Assembly (NCBI GenBank): GCA_009763385.1
Contig: CM019827.1
Span: 90,566,314 to 90,630,313 of the forward strand
Direction of reading: 5' to 3'
From: Coix lacryma-jobi var. lacryma-jobi
Lineage: Eukaryota; Streptophyta; Magnoliopsida; Poales; Poaceae
Length of the DNA: 64,000 bases
Numbering within the stretch: position 1 is the first letter of the stretch; each line of letters opens with the position of its first letter. A model generated the notes under the pieces. That model made no database searches. It saw only the letters and a list, made by a program, of their open reading frames with translations, and was not told where the DNA came from. The position numbers and the translations under genes are program-made. Below, piece after piece: positions 33,884 through 43,706 of this stretch.

Positions 33884-34501
33884 TGAGAACACAAGGTTGA
33901 TATGTGCCCTTGTGGTTCCCTTCCTCAGTGATGAGTGATCGATCAACGGGCAACATGTCACTTGGCTGTGTTGATGTGCAGGTGTGGAGCTCGGGCAGTG
34001 GTCGAAGGTGAGGACAAGGTCAAGTAGGGACGTGCCGTGCCGACGGACCGGGAGCGGTGAACGGCGGACGTGGAGCTTGGACCGATGGACCAGGAGACCT
34101 GAGGACCAGCTGTGGTAGCTGGCACATGGCGTCGACAAGCAAGAGCACATGGGGATGTGTGGTGCATCGGCCGAGTCGGGAGGAAGGTGATGGCGTCGTG
34201 ACACTTGGCCGGAGGCCGAGAAGGATGGCGAATGCACTGTGCCCGGCGTGGAGGCTGGACATGCTCCGGCATTGGTGCTGGAACTCGGGGTGTGCGAACC
34301 ACATCCCGTCTATAGCATGGGTTCGGTAGCTGAGCCTCTAAAAGCTACCGTCGACGGTTTCCGAGTTTGGGCCTCAAAACTCGGCGAGGACGGTTTCTAG
34401 GTTTGGGCCACAAAACTTAGGCGCGCGGGTTTCTGAGTATGGGCCACAAAACTCAGCCTGAGGACAGGTTTCCCGGTTTCGGCCTCAAAACCGGGGGGAG
34501 G
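33884..34501 (+). mobile_element. Copia B 3' LTR, left piece
   Basis: Matches 24089-24735 of the 5' LTR. It ends inside the fifth hairpin unit, where G1 inserted; ggagg at 34497-34501 is the left copy of the G1 TSD. Confidence 0.9.
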
Positions 34502-37500
34502 TGTGACACCCTAGTGTCAAGCACTGCATTAGGAACTACCTTTAGCTACTAAAATGCATAAGCAATGCATTGCATCATGTCATGTGCATCAAAGTGCTTT
34601 TGTCTCTGATTTATTTATCTGGATTTTGGTCTCTTTTGGGACTTGATTGTTTAAATAAATGTCTATCTTGGCAAATGACTTTATAAGATAAGGAATATGA
34701 AGTATAACACTTTTCATGTTGGCATTTTGACCTAGTTCAAAAATTGTTTAGCAAATAAAAAACAAGGGAAACAAAATGTTTATGTCCCAAAAATTGGCTT
34801 TATCTTTGTGGAGGTTTTAAAAGTGCTTTTCAGCAAAAATGTTCTATATGAAAGTTGTAGAGAAAATTATTTTGAGCAACTTTTATTTTTCAGTCAAAGT
34901 CTAGTTTGGAGTTTTTGAAGCTGTTTTGAATGGTCAAAGTTTGAAAAATTTTTGGAAAAAGAAAAAGGAAAAGATTTTTCCTTCCCGCGCCCCTTTCGGC
35001 CCATCTGGCCTTTCGGCCCAGCCTCGCATCCACGCCGGCCCGCCTGCTCGCTCGCTCGCCGCGTGCCGCGCGCATCGCGCTCTGCCGCCCGCTGACACAC
35101 CCGCGCCGTACGCCGGCCGCAACCGCCGCGTGGCCGCCTTCGCCTGCGCCGTATCCCGCTCGATCTTCGCCCGCTCGATCACGCCACGATCGCGCGCGGC
35201 CACTCCGCGCCCGCCTCGCCTGCCGCGCTGCCCTCGCTCGCCGTGCCACCGCCTGCCGCACGCCACGCCGGGCCCCGGCACGACCGCCGGCCGGCCAAGG
35301 CCACGACCAAAAACTCCGAGCACCCCTTCGCTCTCTCTCTCTCAACCGCGCACACACCCCCTCACTCGCTCTCGCAAACACCCCTTCCTCTCTGCGGACG
35401 AACGCGAGCGCGAACGCTCGTGCCCGCCACCGTTCGGCACCGAGAGCCCGCACCGCCGTTCCAGCCACGCCCGTCCACCACCGTCCGAATCCCCTCGCCA
35501 GCCACTCCGCCCTCACCGTGCACACGCCGTGCACACGCCATTTTCCCCAGCCGAGCCCCGCTGACGCCGGAGCCCGAGGAGCGCCGCCGCGGTCGCCATC
35601 AGCGCCGCCCAGAGCTCGAAGCCGTTCGCCTCCGACCAAAGCTCCGCCACCTTCCTCCTTCACTCGCCAGCTTCGCCAAGCAAAGGCAAGGTGAGAACTC
35701 TAGTGCGCGAGATCTCTACCGCCCCGTAGCTCTCCCTCCACCTCCGACCGAGCACCCTGGCCGCCGCCATGGCCGCGCACGTGGACGAGTTCCACCGGAG
35801 CTTCACCGGCCAAACCAACCCCTCTGGTAGCTTACCTAGGGTTTGCGCAAGCTTTCGCCCCCGTTAATTTGGCCGGCGACCGCCGGAAACGGCGTAGCCG
35901 CGCGTCCCGCCGCCGCCGTCCGCCACCGCTCGCCGCCGGCAAGCTACGGCCATGCGCTAGCCAAACCAACCCCACCTCTCGGTTCGCCTCGTCGTAGGGA
36001 TCACGATGAGCCTGGTCCTACCGCCGGCAACCTCGCCGCCGGCGAGAACCGCGCGGTCAGCCTCTTCCCCTGTTTTCTCTCTCTGACGGGAGGGCCCCGT
36101 TGACCGGTGGGTCCCCACGTCAGTCACTCACGGTCTATGGACCGGGTCTGCGCAAGTGGAGCCGGGAAGTTTAAAATGATTTTCCTTTTTGTTTTTAATT
36201 TCCAGAAAGGCTTGTTATTTTTGTGTAGCACGTTCTAAAGGTCCAAATGACGTGTTTTCAGTTTTGTTAGCTTGTTTATGAGTAGATCTATCATGGAAAA
36301 ACATGAAAGAATTTTTGGTAGAAGTTTTTGTTACTGTTTTTATTTAATTCAGTTTATATGCTTTTTTTGAGATAAATGGTTATATATGCTTTCTGGTCGA
36401 GTTAATTCATGGAAAATTTTGTGTAAGTTTATTATTATGTTATGCACCTATGAAAAATATATGAGGTACTGTTTATGTGGAAAAAGTTTCTGTTATGGTT
36501 TAAAGTTCTTTTTGGCTGTTTTCTTGGAATAAGTGTTAAGGTGTTTTATATGTCAAATAAAAATGTGGGAAAATTTGTGCAGTCTCTGTGTGTGATGTTC
36601 AAGCTAAGAAAAATTTTGAGCATAGGTTGTGGTATGGAAAAATGTGAAGTTGCTGTACAAATGTACTTTTCTGTGTTTTTCTTTGGAAACTGATGTAAGA
36701 AATAATATAATGTTTCTGTTCATGGAACTTCATTGATAAATATGAAATGCGGAGTAGAATTTGGGAAAAATATGAAACTGAGTTTAGCACGCTTTTCAAG
36801 TAGGGTTGTAGTTCAATTGGGTTATTTTGGGATAGATTTGTTTATTTTGTGTGGGTCTGTGTATTTATGCTCTGACAGTAAATTTTCTACAATAGAATGT
36901 TTAAGAATGGATGAAACTAGGAAAATTATGAAATCTGCTGTTTGCCACTTTTTAGGGGAAGAGTTAGTTCAAAGTACCTTTTGAGCTGTGTATTTCATCT
37001 TTTTGTAGCTGCTGTTCGGTATTTTATTTCCTGCTGCAAATTGTTCAGTGAACTTCAGTTGGTGTTAGTTGCTTCCTGGAATTTTTGTGGATTTTTCTGA
37101 GTTCAGAAAAATACACTTGCAGTTCAAACTTGAGTTTCTTTTGAATTTCTAAATAGGAAATAGTGGAAACAATGGTTTTGTTTTATGGGGTAAATAAGTA
37201 TTTACCTCAATGTCAAAAGAGGTTCAACAAGTTAGCTTTGTTGGTTTGCAAGAAGCATTGTTTTTCATACCACCACATCTCGCACCTGCATTATTTAATT
37301 ATTTTACTTTACCGCATGCAATAGGATCGACACCCCCGAGGCCCGACCAGGAGCAAGAGGCAAACGTCGAGCAGGAGATCCCGGAACTTCATCAAGCTGT
37401 GGAGGTCAACCCCGCAGCGGAAACTAACTTGCCCGAGTGCCCCTCCCATGAGGCCTCGGTCTTCGCTCAAGGCAAGCCCCGGAGCATTCTAAGTCTCCCA

Positions 37501-38998
37501 GTATTTACAATTAATTTACTTGAGTATCTTATATTGTGATGCATTAGGTATAGGAGTTGATTGGATCCTACTTGCTGCATTACCATTCCTTGATTATTGT
37601 TACACCTGCCTTGTTATCCTGTTACTTATTTATATTGTAGAATTTCTTAGTCTGCTTAATAAAAGTAGTAGTTAAGGATGTTTCCGTATTACCCCTGGTG
37701 GGTAATTACCGGATCACGGTTGGCTATATTGCTATCGTGGAAAAGAACCTGAGTAGTAATGAAATACGGTCACCTGGAAGGCAAGGCACAAGTTTAGAAA
37801 CTTGGGGCAGTCCGTCCGTTGGATCGTGTAGGTTTGTATCGATGTTGGCCCTCGCTCATTTTTGAACGCGCCCTTTTACTTACGGATATGTCAGTGCTGT
37901 AATCATCGACCCCAAAGTCGGTTAGAAGCTGTTCGGGCCGGTTTCGACCCGTGTCGCGCCCTCTAGTATGGAAATGCGATCTGCCACATGAGGCCATCGC
38001 CAGGTTCCAATTCGGCGGTCCGTGCTTGAACCGCGACGATTACCACCACGAACAAGCATCGAGCGGTTGCCCAATGCATGGACCCGACGGGGAAAGTGTG
38101 GGCGGGTATTAAAGGTCTTTCACCAGCTGGTTTGGAATTCGATTCGAGTCACCGTCTCCCCCGGTTAGTGGGAAACTATGGCTAGCTTCACCACGCTACA
38201 ACTCCATGTGATGCTTAAAGGTTCAACTAAAATGTGGATAAGTCAACTGGATATGGTTATATTATTGTTTATTAGACTCATGTGTGTGTAGTAGTTAAGG
38301 TGCAAAAACCTAGAATAAGAAATAGGACTAAAAAACTGACAGCTCATCTATGTCATTAATACTCCTTATCTTAATATTGGGCTTTCCGCAACTAAAAACC
38401 CAGCTCCACCAAAAAGGCCTTGCATACCCTTGGTGTCTTTATTTTCAGTTGGACGGGTATGTCTAGCTGAGTACATTTCCGTACTCAGGGTTTATCCCGT
38501 TTGTTGCAGATGGCCAGGTGTACTATGGCTATTGTAAGCACTGCCTCTACCCAGTGGAAGGTGATGAGGAGCAGGCCCAGGGCAGGGTCGTCCAGAAGCT
38601 TCCCCTTTTCTTTTGCTGGTCTGAGACTTCTAGTGGCACATTACTTTAAAAAGGAGGAGTGAGTTGTGTTGGGTTGGAGTTATCAAAAAATGTTTTATTT
38701 GGACCACATGTGTGGTGGTCGTGATCAAAACTTGTTTAAGCTTCTGCACTTTAAATTCGGTACTGTAATAACTCGGTTTTAAATTCACACTCTGATGCTT
38801 TAAATTCGGTTTCGTTTATCTGTGTCGTCTCCTTTCGAATGTAATACTTGAATGATGCGATCCTGTATGATGTATGATGTTGAAATCCTTCGAGATTTCC
38901 GGACTACCGGGGTTATATGGCTTCAAGTGTGGGTCGATGTCAGACGTAATTGACTAAGACAGTACTTAAGTCCTTATAATCAGGACGGTTCCGCGACA
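34502..38998 (+). repeat. G1 5' LTR
   Basis: 4,497 bp from TGTGACACCCTAG to GGTTCCGCGACA. Parts: an AT-rich start, a GC-rich block (34980-36130), a T-rich intron-like stretch (36140-37320), an acidic exon-like segment (37325-37471), a second intron-like stretch, a second exon-like segment from 38510, and an AT-rich end. The 3' LTR (45074-49548, 4,475 bp) has the same parts. Confidence 0.9.
35243..38649 (+). CDS. LTR-embedded three-exon ORF in the G1 5' LTR (predicted)
   Basis: Function unknown. Predicted segments: 35243-35690 (GC-rich, Pro/Arg-rich, donor AAG|GTGAGA), 37325-37471 (acceptor AATAG|G, acidic, ending LPECPSH then a GC donor AG|GCAAGC) and 38510-38649 (acceptor TTGCAG|A, starting DGQVYYGYCKHCLYP, stop TAA 38647-38649). 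The frame stays open across both junctions, about 244 codons. Exons 2 and 3 are supported by the diverged G0 LTR, with the same phases and Cys/His spacing. Exon 1 has little support beyond the open frame and the donor, because GC-rich DNA often gives open frames. Confidence 0.35.
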
Positions 38999-39000
38999 GC

Positions 39001-39012
39001 TGGTATCAGAGC
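39001..39012 (+). other. Primer binding site of G1
   Basis: TGGTATCAGAGC, complementary to the 3' end of initiator tRNA-Met, two bases after the LTR end. Confidence 0.9.
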
Positions 39013-39725
39013 ATGGTTCAAGTTATTGCCTCCTTGAGGAGCTATTTTCAAACTAAAATGGGTATTTCAAAACTATTTTCAAAACTATTTCGATTACTAA
39101 GTGTGCCCAGTCTCATCTTCAAGCCTATACTAGGAATCAGGTGGCTTAACTGCTAACAGGGTTCAGGGTTTTGCTTCATGCTGGATCTTTATTTGCTGGT
39201 CCATTCTCGTCTTCATTTATTTGCTGGAAGTTAACATGCATAAAATGATTTTGTGAGATATGAGAGCATGACCGTCCAATCGTCGGTCTAGGTGAGAGTT
39301 CTTATACCAAGTTTGTGCGAGCTCCACGCAGACACATACGAGGGTTTCAATGTTTTGAGGGTGTTTTCTCTATTGGTGCATAGTGTTTAGTGTTGGCTTC
39401 TATGTATTTTGCGCATATTAGCCAATACTCAGTTGTTTTACCATTGGGATTGCTATGGGCCAAAATGAATCTTCTGCAGGTACACTAACTACGCGATCGG
39501 GTAGAACGTGTAGATAACGCATGAGAGATCGATCTTGCCACCGACTAGAACGTTAGGACTTACGAGTCATGTTAGTGAGTGAGAACGTAAGTACGATCAT
39601 GCATCATGTTTAAATTCTTGTATTTACATTACCTCCCCTTAATTAAAAGTTGTCTCTTTTCTATAAAAAATTGCCAACTTAAAATATCCGTCTCACGAGA
39701 GTTTGAAACCCTTTTGTTTCTACAG
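39013..39725 (+). other. G1 leader
   Basis: 0.7 kb of non-coding leader. It ends in a strong 3' splice-site-like sequence (CCCTTTTGTTTCTACAG) that touches the ATG of the H3-like ORF at 39726. An in-frame ATG at 39606 would add 40 hydrophobic residues and is not favoured. Confidence 0.6.
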
Positions 39726-40757
39726 ATGGCCCGGACTAAGCTGACCGCTCGCAAGGCCACCAGAGGAAGAGGAGTTCCGCATCACCGTTTGGCCACCAAG
39801 CTGACCCGGAAGACGTTTTTGACCTACTTTGGGTTGCTGACCATCCTCTGGAGGATTCTACAGGCCGTGGGCTATGAGGAGGGACAGGAGCCCAAGTATT
39901 CTTGGCAGAAGGAGATCTATGCACAGGATTCATTGGTTATGGTGGAGATCAAAGTCAAAGCTTTACCTGCCAAGCCTCACTGGACAGGATGGACAGAGAT
40001 CACCAGAGGAACTCGTGCCAAGGATGGAGCTAACAGGGCAGCATACCTGGTGCTGAAGGACATCATCGCCCGTTTTCCCGCCGACCTAGCTAGTGCTATG
40101 GCAGGAGTGTTCCCCCGTGAATCACTTTTTCCATTGCGCTGGAAGCAGACTTTGGAGTCAGTCTTGATAGGGAGCCCAGAGGAGAGGTTCTACTGCGAGA
40201 CGCCTGCGATGAGCGCCACCGGAGCTTTGTTAGGTGTATGTGAGAGTTTGGAGCGCACTCTCGAGAGCGTGTCCTTCACCTTCACCGCCACCTACCAGAG
40301 CAAGAGGAAGCTGCAGGAAGAGTTTGACGCTGAAGTAGCCCATCTTCAGGAGAAGATTCACCAGATCACTCTCGAGCGTGACGATGCACGTGCCACCACC
40401 GGTGCAGAGACCACCGCCAGAACCCTCGCCGAGCAGATGTGTCTAACAGCATCCCTGCAATGGGATGAGACCCGCACCACGCTCGACCAGCTCAGAGAGG
40501 GAGCTCACCTCTTGATACAGCAGATCCATGGCCAGCAGGCCTATATCAACCAGCTCCACGAGGCAGTCCATCAGATGCACCACGCCGGACAGGAGGCCGC
40601 CGCCCCAGCAGCTGCCGAGGTTCCCGCAGCCGAGGCCCAGGACCCCCAGGACAGAGAAGTCCTTGGTCCTGACACCCCACCAGAGGAGGCTCATCAGCAT
40701 GAGCCTATGTTCGACGCTGACATAGAGGACGCCGCATCCGCCGCCGTAGACGACTGA
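39726..40757 (+). CDS. Extra ORF with histone H3 tail-like N-terminus (343 aa)
   Basis: Intact. Residues 2-5 are ARTK, 7-10 TARK, then T12, G14 and P18, with LATK at 22-25 and RK at 28-29. With one inserted residue this aligns to the H3 tail at K4, K9, K23 and K27, 17 of 28 positions identical. The rest is not a histone: no H3 core fold is seen. Residues 31-150 hold a Trp-rich globular-looking region (WRILQAVGY, PKYSWQKEIY, HWTGWTEITRG). Residues about 190-285 form a coiled coil (KLQEEFDAEVAHLQEKIHQI). Residues 288-343 are Ala/Pro-rich, then acidic. It lies between leader and gag, in the same sense, behind a splice-acceptor-like site. The role is unknown; I infer chromatin mimicry or binding by H3-tail readers. 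Confidence 0.85.
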   Translation: MARTKLTARKATRGRGVPHHRLATKLTRKTFLTYFGLLTILWRILQAVGYEEGQEPKYSWQKEIYAQDSLVMVEIKVKALPAKPHWTGWTEITRGTRAKDGANRAAYLVLKDIIARFPADLASAMAGVFPRESLFPLRWKQTLESVLIGSPEERFYCETPAMSATGALLGVCESLERTLESVSFTFTATYQSKRKLQEEFDAEVAHLQEKIHQITLERDDARATTGAETTARTLAEQMCLTASLQWDETRTTLDQLREGAHLLIQQIHGQQAYINQLHEAVHQMHHAGQEAAAPAAAEVPAAEAQDPQDREVLGPDTPPEEAHQHEPMFDADIEDAASAAVDD

Positions 40758-41080
40758 GCGTTAGTTCGTTAGGAGTCGTTTCTTTTGTACAGCTTGAGCG
40801 TGCTCGCTGATGATGTAACACTCAGACATGTGTTGGCTTATGTTTAAGGTTGTATGATGGCATGTATGGCTTTTGGATAAAAGTCCAGACTTTGATCTGG
40901 CACCTTTTTATGGGAATTCCGTCGTTTGCATGTCTAATTTCGAGCAATTATTCTATGGTGTTGTATGGAAATGAATAATTATACTTGGTCCTGTGCTAAA
41001 TTTTGAATTATGTACAACGCAATATTTATTCATGATCAATGTAACATCACCTAATGACTGCTTATTAATGGGATATGCAG
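40758..41080 (+). other. Spacer between the H3-like ORF and gag of G1
   Basis: 323 bp, AT-rich, no ORF similarity. A branch-like CTAATGAC (41051-41058) and GATATGCAG (41072-41080) precede the gag ATG, so a second splice acceptor is likely here. Confidence 0.5.
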
Positions 41081-42516
41081 ATGCCGGCACACACTCGCAG
41101 CCAACGTGGACAGGGGTCTGGACAGGAGGAGAATCTGCCACCACCCCCTCAGGCGCCAATGACGCCGGAAGCGTTTTCGGCCAGTTTCTAGGAAGTCAGA
41201 GGAACATGGAAGAGATGCAGAGGCATATGGAGGCCACCCTCTGTAACATCGCTAACAACACTTCACAACAGCATCAGCAGCGCCAGGGACCAGAGCCCAA
41301 TCAGTACAGCTCCTAGCATGACTTCTTGGACACTCCTCCCCCTGTGTTCAAGGAAGCCACCGAACCGCTTGAGGCAGATGAGTGGCTCAACTCCATCATC
41401 CAGAAGTTCCGCCAGCTTCGCCTGACGGAAGAGCTTAAGGCAGAGTATGCCGCCCACATGTTGGAAGGACCCACAGGTTTGTGGTGGGCCCAGTACCGTG
41501 CATCCCTACCTGCAAATGCACGAGTTACTTGGGATCAGTTCTCGACTGCTATGCGCAACCACTACATCCCCAGTGGCTTGATGGAAATGAAGACTACAGA
41601 GTTCATGAGGCTGTCTCAAGGAACCAGGTCTATGTCAGAGTATCTGCACAGCTTCAACAGTCTATCTCGCTATGCCCCTGACTTTGTTAACACAGAGGCC
41701 AAAAAGATCGCAAGCTTCAAGCATGGCATGAGTGCCAACATGCTTTCCAAGATGGGCAACAGTCACCGCACCACCTTCAGCGACTTTGTAAGTGACTGTC
41801 TGAATCAGGAGGCTAATGACAGCAGGCTGGCGACAGAAAACCGCCGTCGTGCGAACGAAGGAGGTTCGTCTCAACAGAGGACCCCTTTTGGAGCACGCAC
41901 CCCGTATCGCCCGCCAGTTGCAGGAGCAAGGTTCCGTCCCCCACAAAGAAAGATAACCACCAACCGCTCCCGCCCGAGTTTCCAGAAGCCCTACACCGCT
42001 CCCATGATGCAGAAGAAGGCAAAGGCAGGAAGTGCAGGAGGACCCAAGACCCCGTACGTGATCAGACCGTGCTACAACTATGGTCAGACCAGACACCTGT
42101 CACGTCAGTGTCCTTGTCCAAAGAAGCAGTACACCCAGCCTCCACCTCGCGCAGGTCATGTGCATTATACTACCGTGGAAGAAGTACCTGAAGGAGAACC
42201 TGTCACTGCTGGTACGTTTCTTGTTAATCAGTGCCCCGAAGTTGTGTTGTTTGATTCTGGAGCATCGCATTCTTTCATAAGTGAGAATTTTGCTATAAGA
42301 AGTAATCTCGGGTTAGTAGAGTTGGATCGGGGATATCAGATAAGTTCCGCCGGAGCTGTTATATCCGCCCGTAAGATGGCGAAAGGAGTGGAGATGACTT
42401 TTGGGGATAAGCAGGCCTTAGTGGATCCCATAGTCATCCCTGGTCTAGGTTTGGATGTAATCTTGGGTATGGGTTGGATGAAACTCTGGACGGTCAGTCT
42501 TGACATTTCAGAGTGA
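41081..42516 (+). pseudogene. G1 gag and protease, broken
   Basis: The start is ATG at 41081 (MPAHTRSQRGQGSGQEEN). The frame shifts between about 41160 and 41200 (TAG 41192-41194 in the first frame) and meets TAG at 41314-41316. It is then open to 42516. Capsid region: PLEADEWLNSIIQKFRQL, GLWWAQYRASL, EYLHSFNSLSRYAP. The zinc knuckle CYNYGQTRHLSRQC has its second Cys changed to Tyr. The retropepsin site is VLFDSGASHSFIS (DSG) and the flap-side motif GLDVILGMGWM. It ends with an early stop after LDISE; similarity continues beyond. Confidence 0.85.
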
Positions 42517-43706
42517 GTAGTTTCCATGGTCAGTCCCCAGAATGGGACTTCTTTTCGATTTAAGTTACCCCGAAACCCCCATGAGATCGGAGTGTTGTTC
42601 AATATCACAGCCCAGCAGATAGCTGAGATTCAGTAGTGTGTGAGTTTCCAGATGTCTTTCCTGATGAGCTGCCAGGGCTACCACCAGATAGGGATGTGGA
42701 GTTTGCTATAGAGTTGATCCCTGGAACGGCACCCGTTTCTCGGAGGCCGTATAGGATGCCAACTAATGAGTTAGCAGAGCTCAAGGCTCAGTTGCAAGAG
42801 CTTTTGGATAAAGGGTTAATACGTCCTAGTTCGTCACCTTGGGGATGTCCCGCCATCTTCGTAAAGAAGAAGGATAAAACTTTACGGATGTGTGTGGATT
42901 ACAGACCTTTGAATGCGGTAACCATAAAGAATAAATATCCCTTACCCCGAATCGATGTCTTGTTTGATCAGTTATCAAAGACAAAAGTGTTCTCCAAGAT
43001 CGACTTGAGGTCAGGATATCATCAGATTAAGATCAGCAGAGAGGATATACCAAAAACAGCCTTCTCCACCAGATATGGACTTTATGAGTATATAGTTATG
43101 TCCTTCGGGTTAACCAATGCACCGACACATTTCATGTACCTGATGAACTCGGTCTTCATGCCCGAGTTGGATAAGTTTGTGGTGGTGTTCATCGATGATA
43201 TTTTGGTATACTCCGAAAATAAAAAGGAACATGCAGAGCACCTACGAGTCGTCTTAGCTCGACTTCGAGAGCACAAGTTGTATGCTAAGTTTAGCAAGTG
43301 CGAGTTTTGGTTAAAAAAGGTACCCTTTCTTGGACACGTCCTTTCAGAGGAAGGAATTTCTGTGGATCCCACGAAGGTACAGGAAGTTATGGATTGGCAA
43401 GCACCCACTACCGTACATGAGGTACGCAGGTTTCTAGGATTAGCCGGATACTACCGTCGGTTCATTCCGGATTTCTCGAGGATTGCAAAGCCTATGACTC
43501 GTCTAACTCAGAAAAATAAGAAGTTTGAATGGACTCTAGAGTGTGAGGCTGCTTTTCGCACTCTGTGAACTTTGTTAACTTCGGCGCCAGTTTTGGCTCA
43601 ACCGGATTTGGAGGAACCTTTTGATGTGTTTTGTGACGCATCCAAGATTGGACTTGGATATGTGCTTATGCAAAATGGGAGAGTTATAGCAGATGCTTCA
43701 CGTTAG
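42517..43706 (+). pseudogene. G1 reverse transcriptase and start of RNase H
   Basis: A linker with a stop (42634-42636) leads into CEFPDVFPDELPGLPPDRDV. RT is then open to 43568: FVKKKDKTLRMCVDYRPLN, FSKIDLRSGYHQIKI (first Asp), and FIDDILVYS (the YVDD-equivalent, with Phe-Ile-Asp-Asp), then FLGLAGYYRRFIPDFS. After TGA 43566-43568 the RNase H start DVFCDASKIGLGYVLMQNGR follows, with another TAG at 43704-43706. The RT catalytic Asp residues are retained. Confidence 0.88.

Noticed and set aside
34926..35564. Long Arg/Pro/Ser-rich ORFs in the GC-rich LTR block as protein genes
   Set aside because: Several frames are open on both strands, the 3' LTR copy has frame-breaking indels in this part, and no domain is visible. 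Only the frame linked to the donor at 35690 is mentioned, at low confidence.
36475..36693. Small ORF with hydrophobic start in the G1 LTR
   Set aside because: It lies in T-rich intron-like sequence, and the 3' LTR copy (47035-47256) differs by a deletion that changes its middle. No support.
39726..40757. A host histone H3 gene or pseudogene
   Set aside because: Only the first ~28 residues resemble H3. The histone fold is absent, the reading frame is intact with a coiled coil, and it sits in a fixed place between PBS and gag of a Gypsy element.
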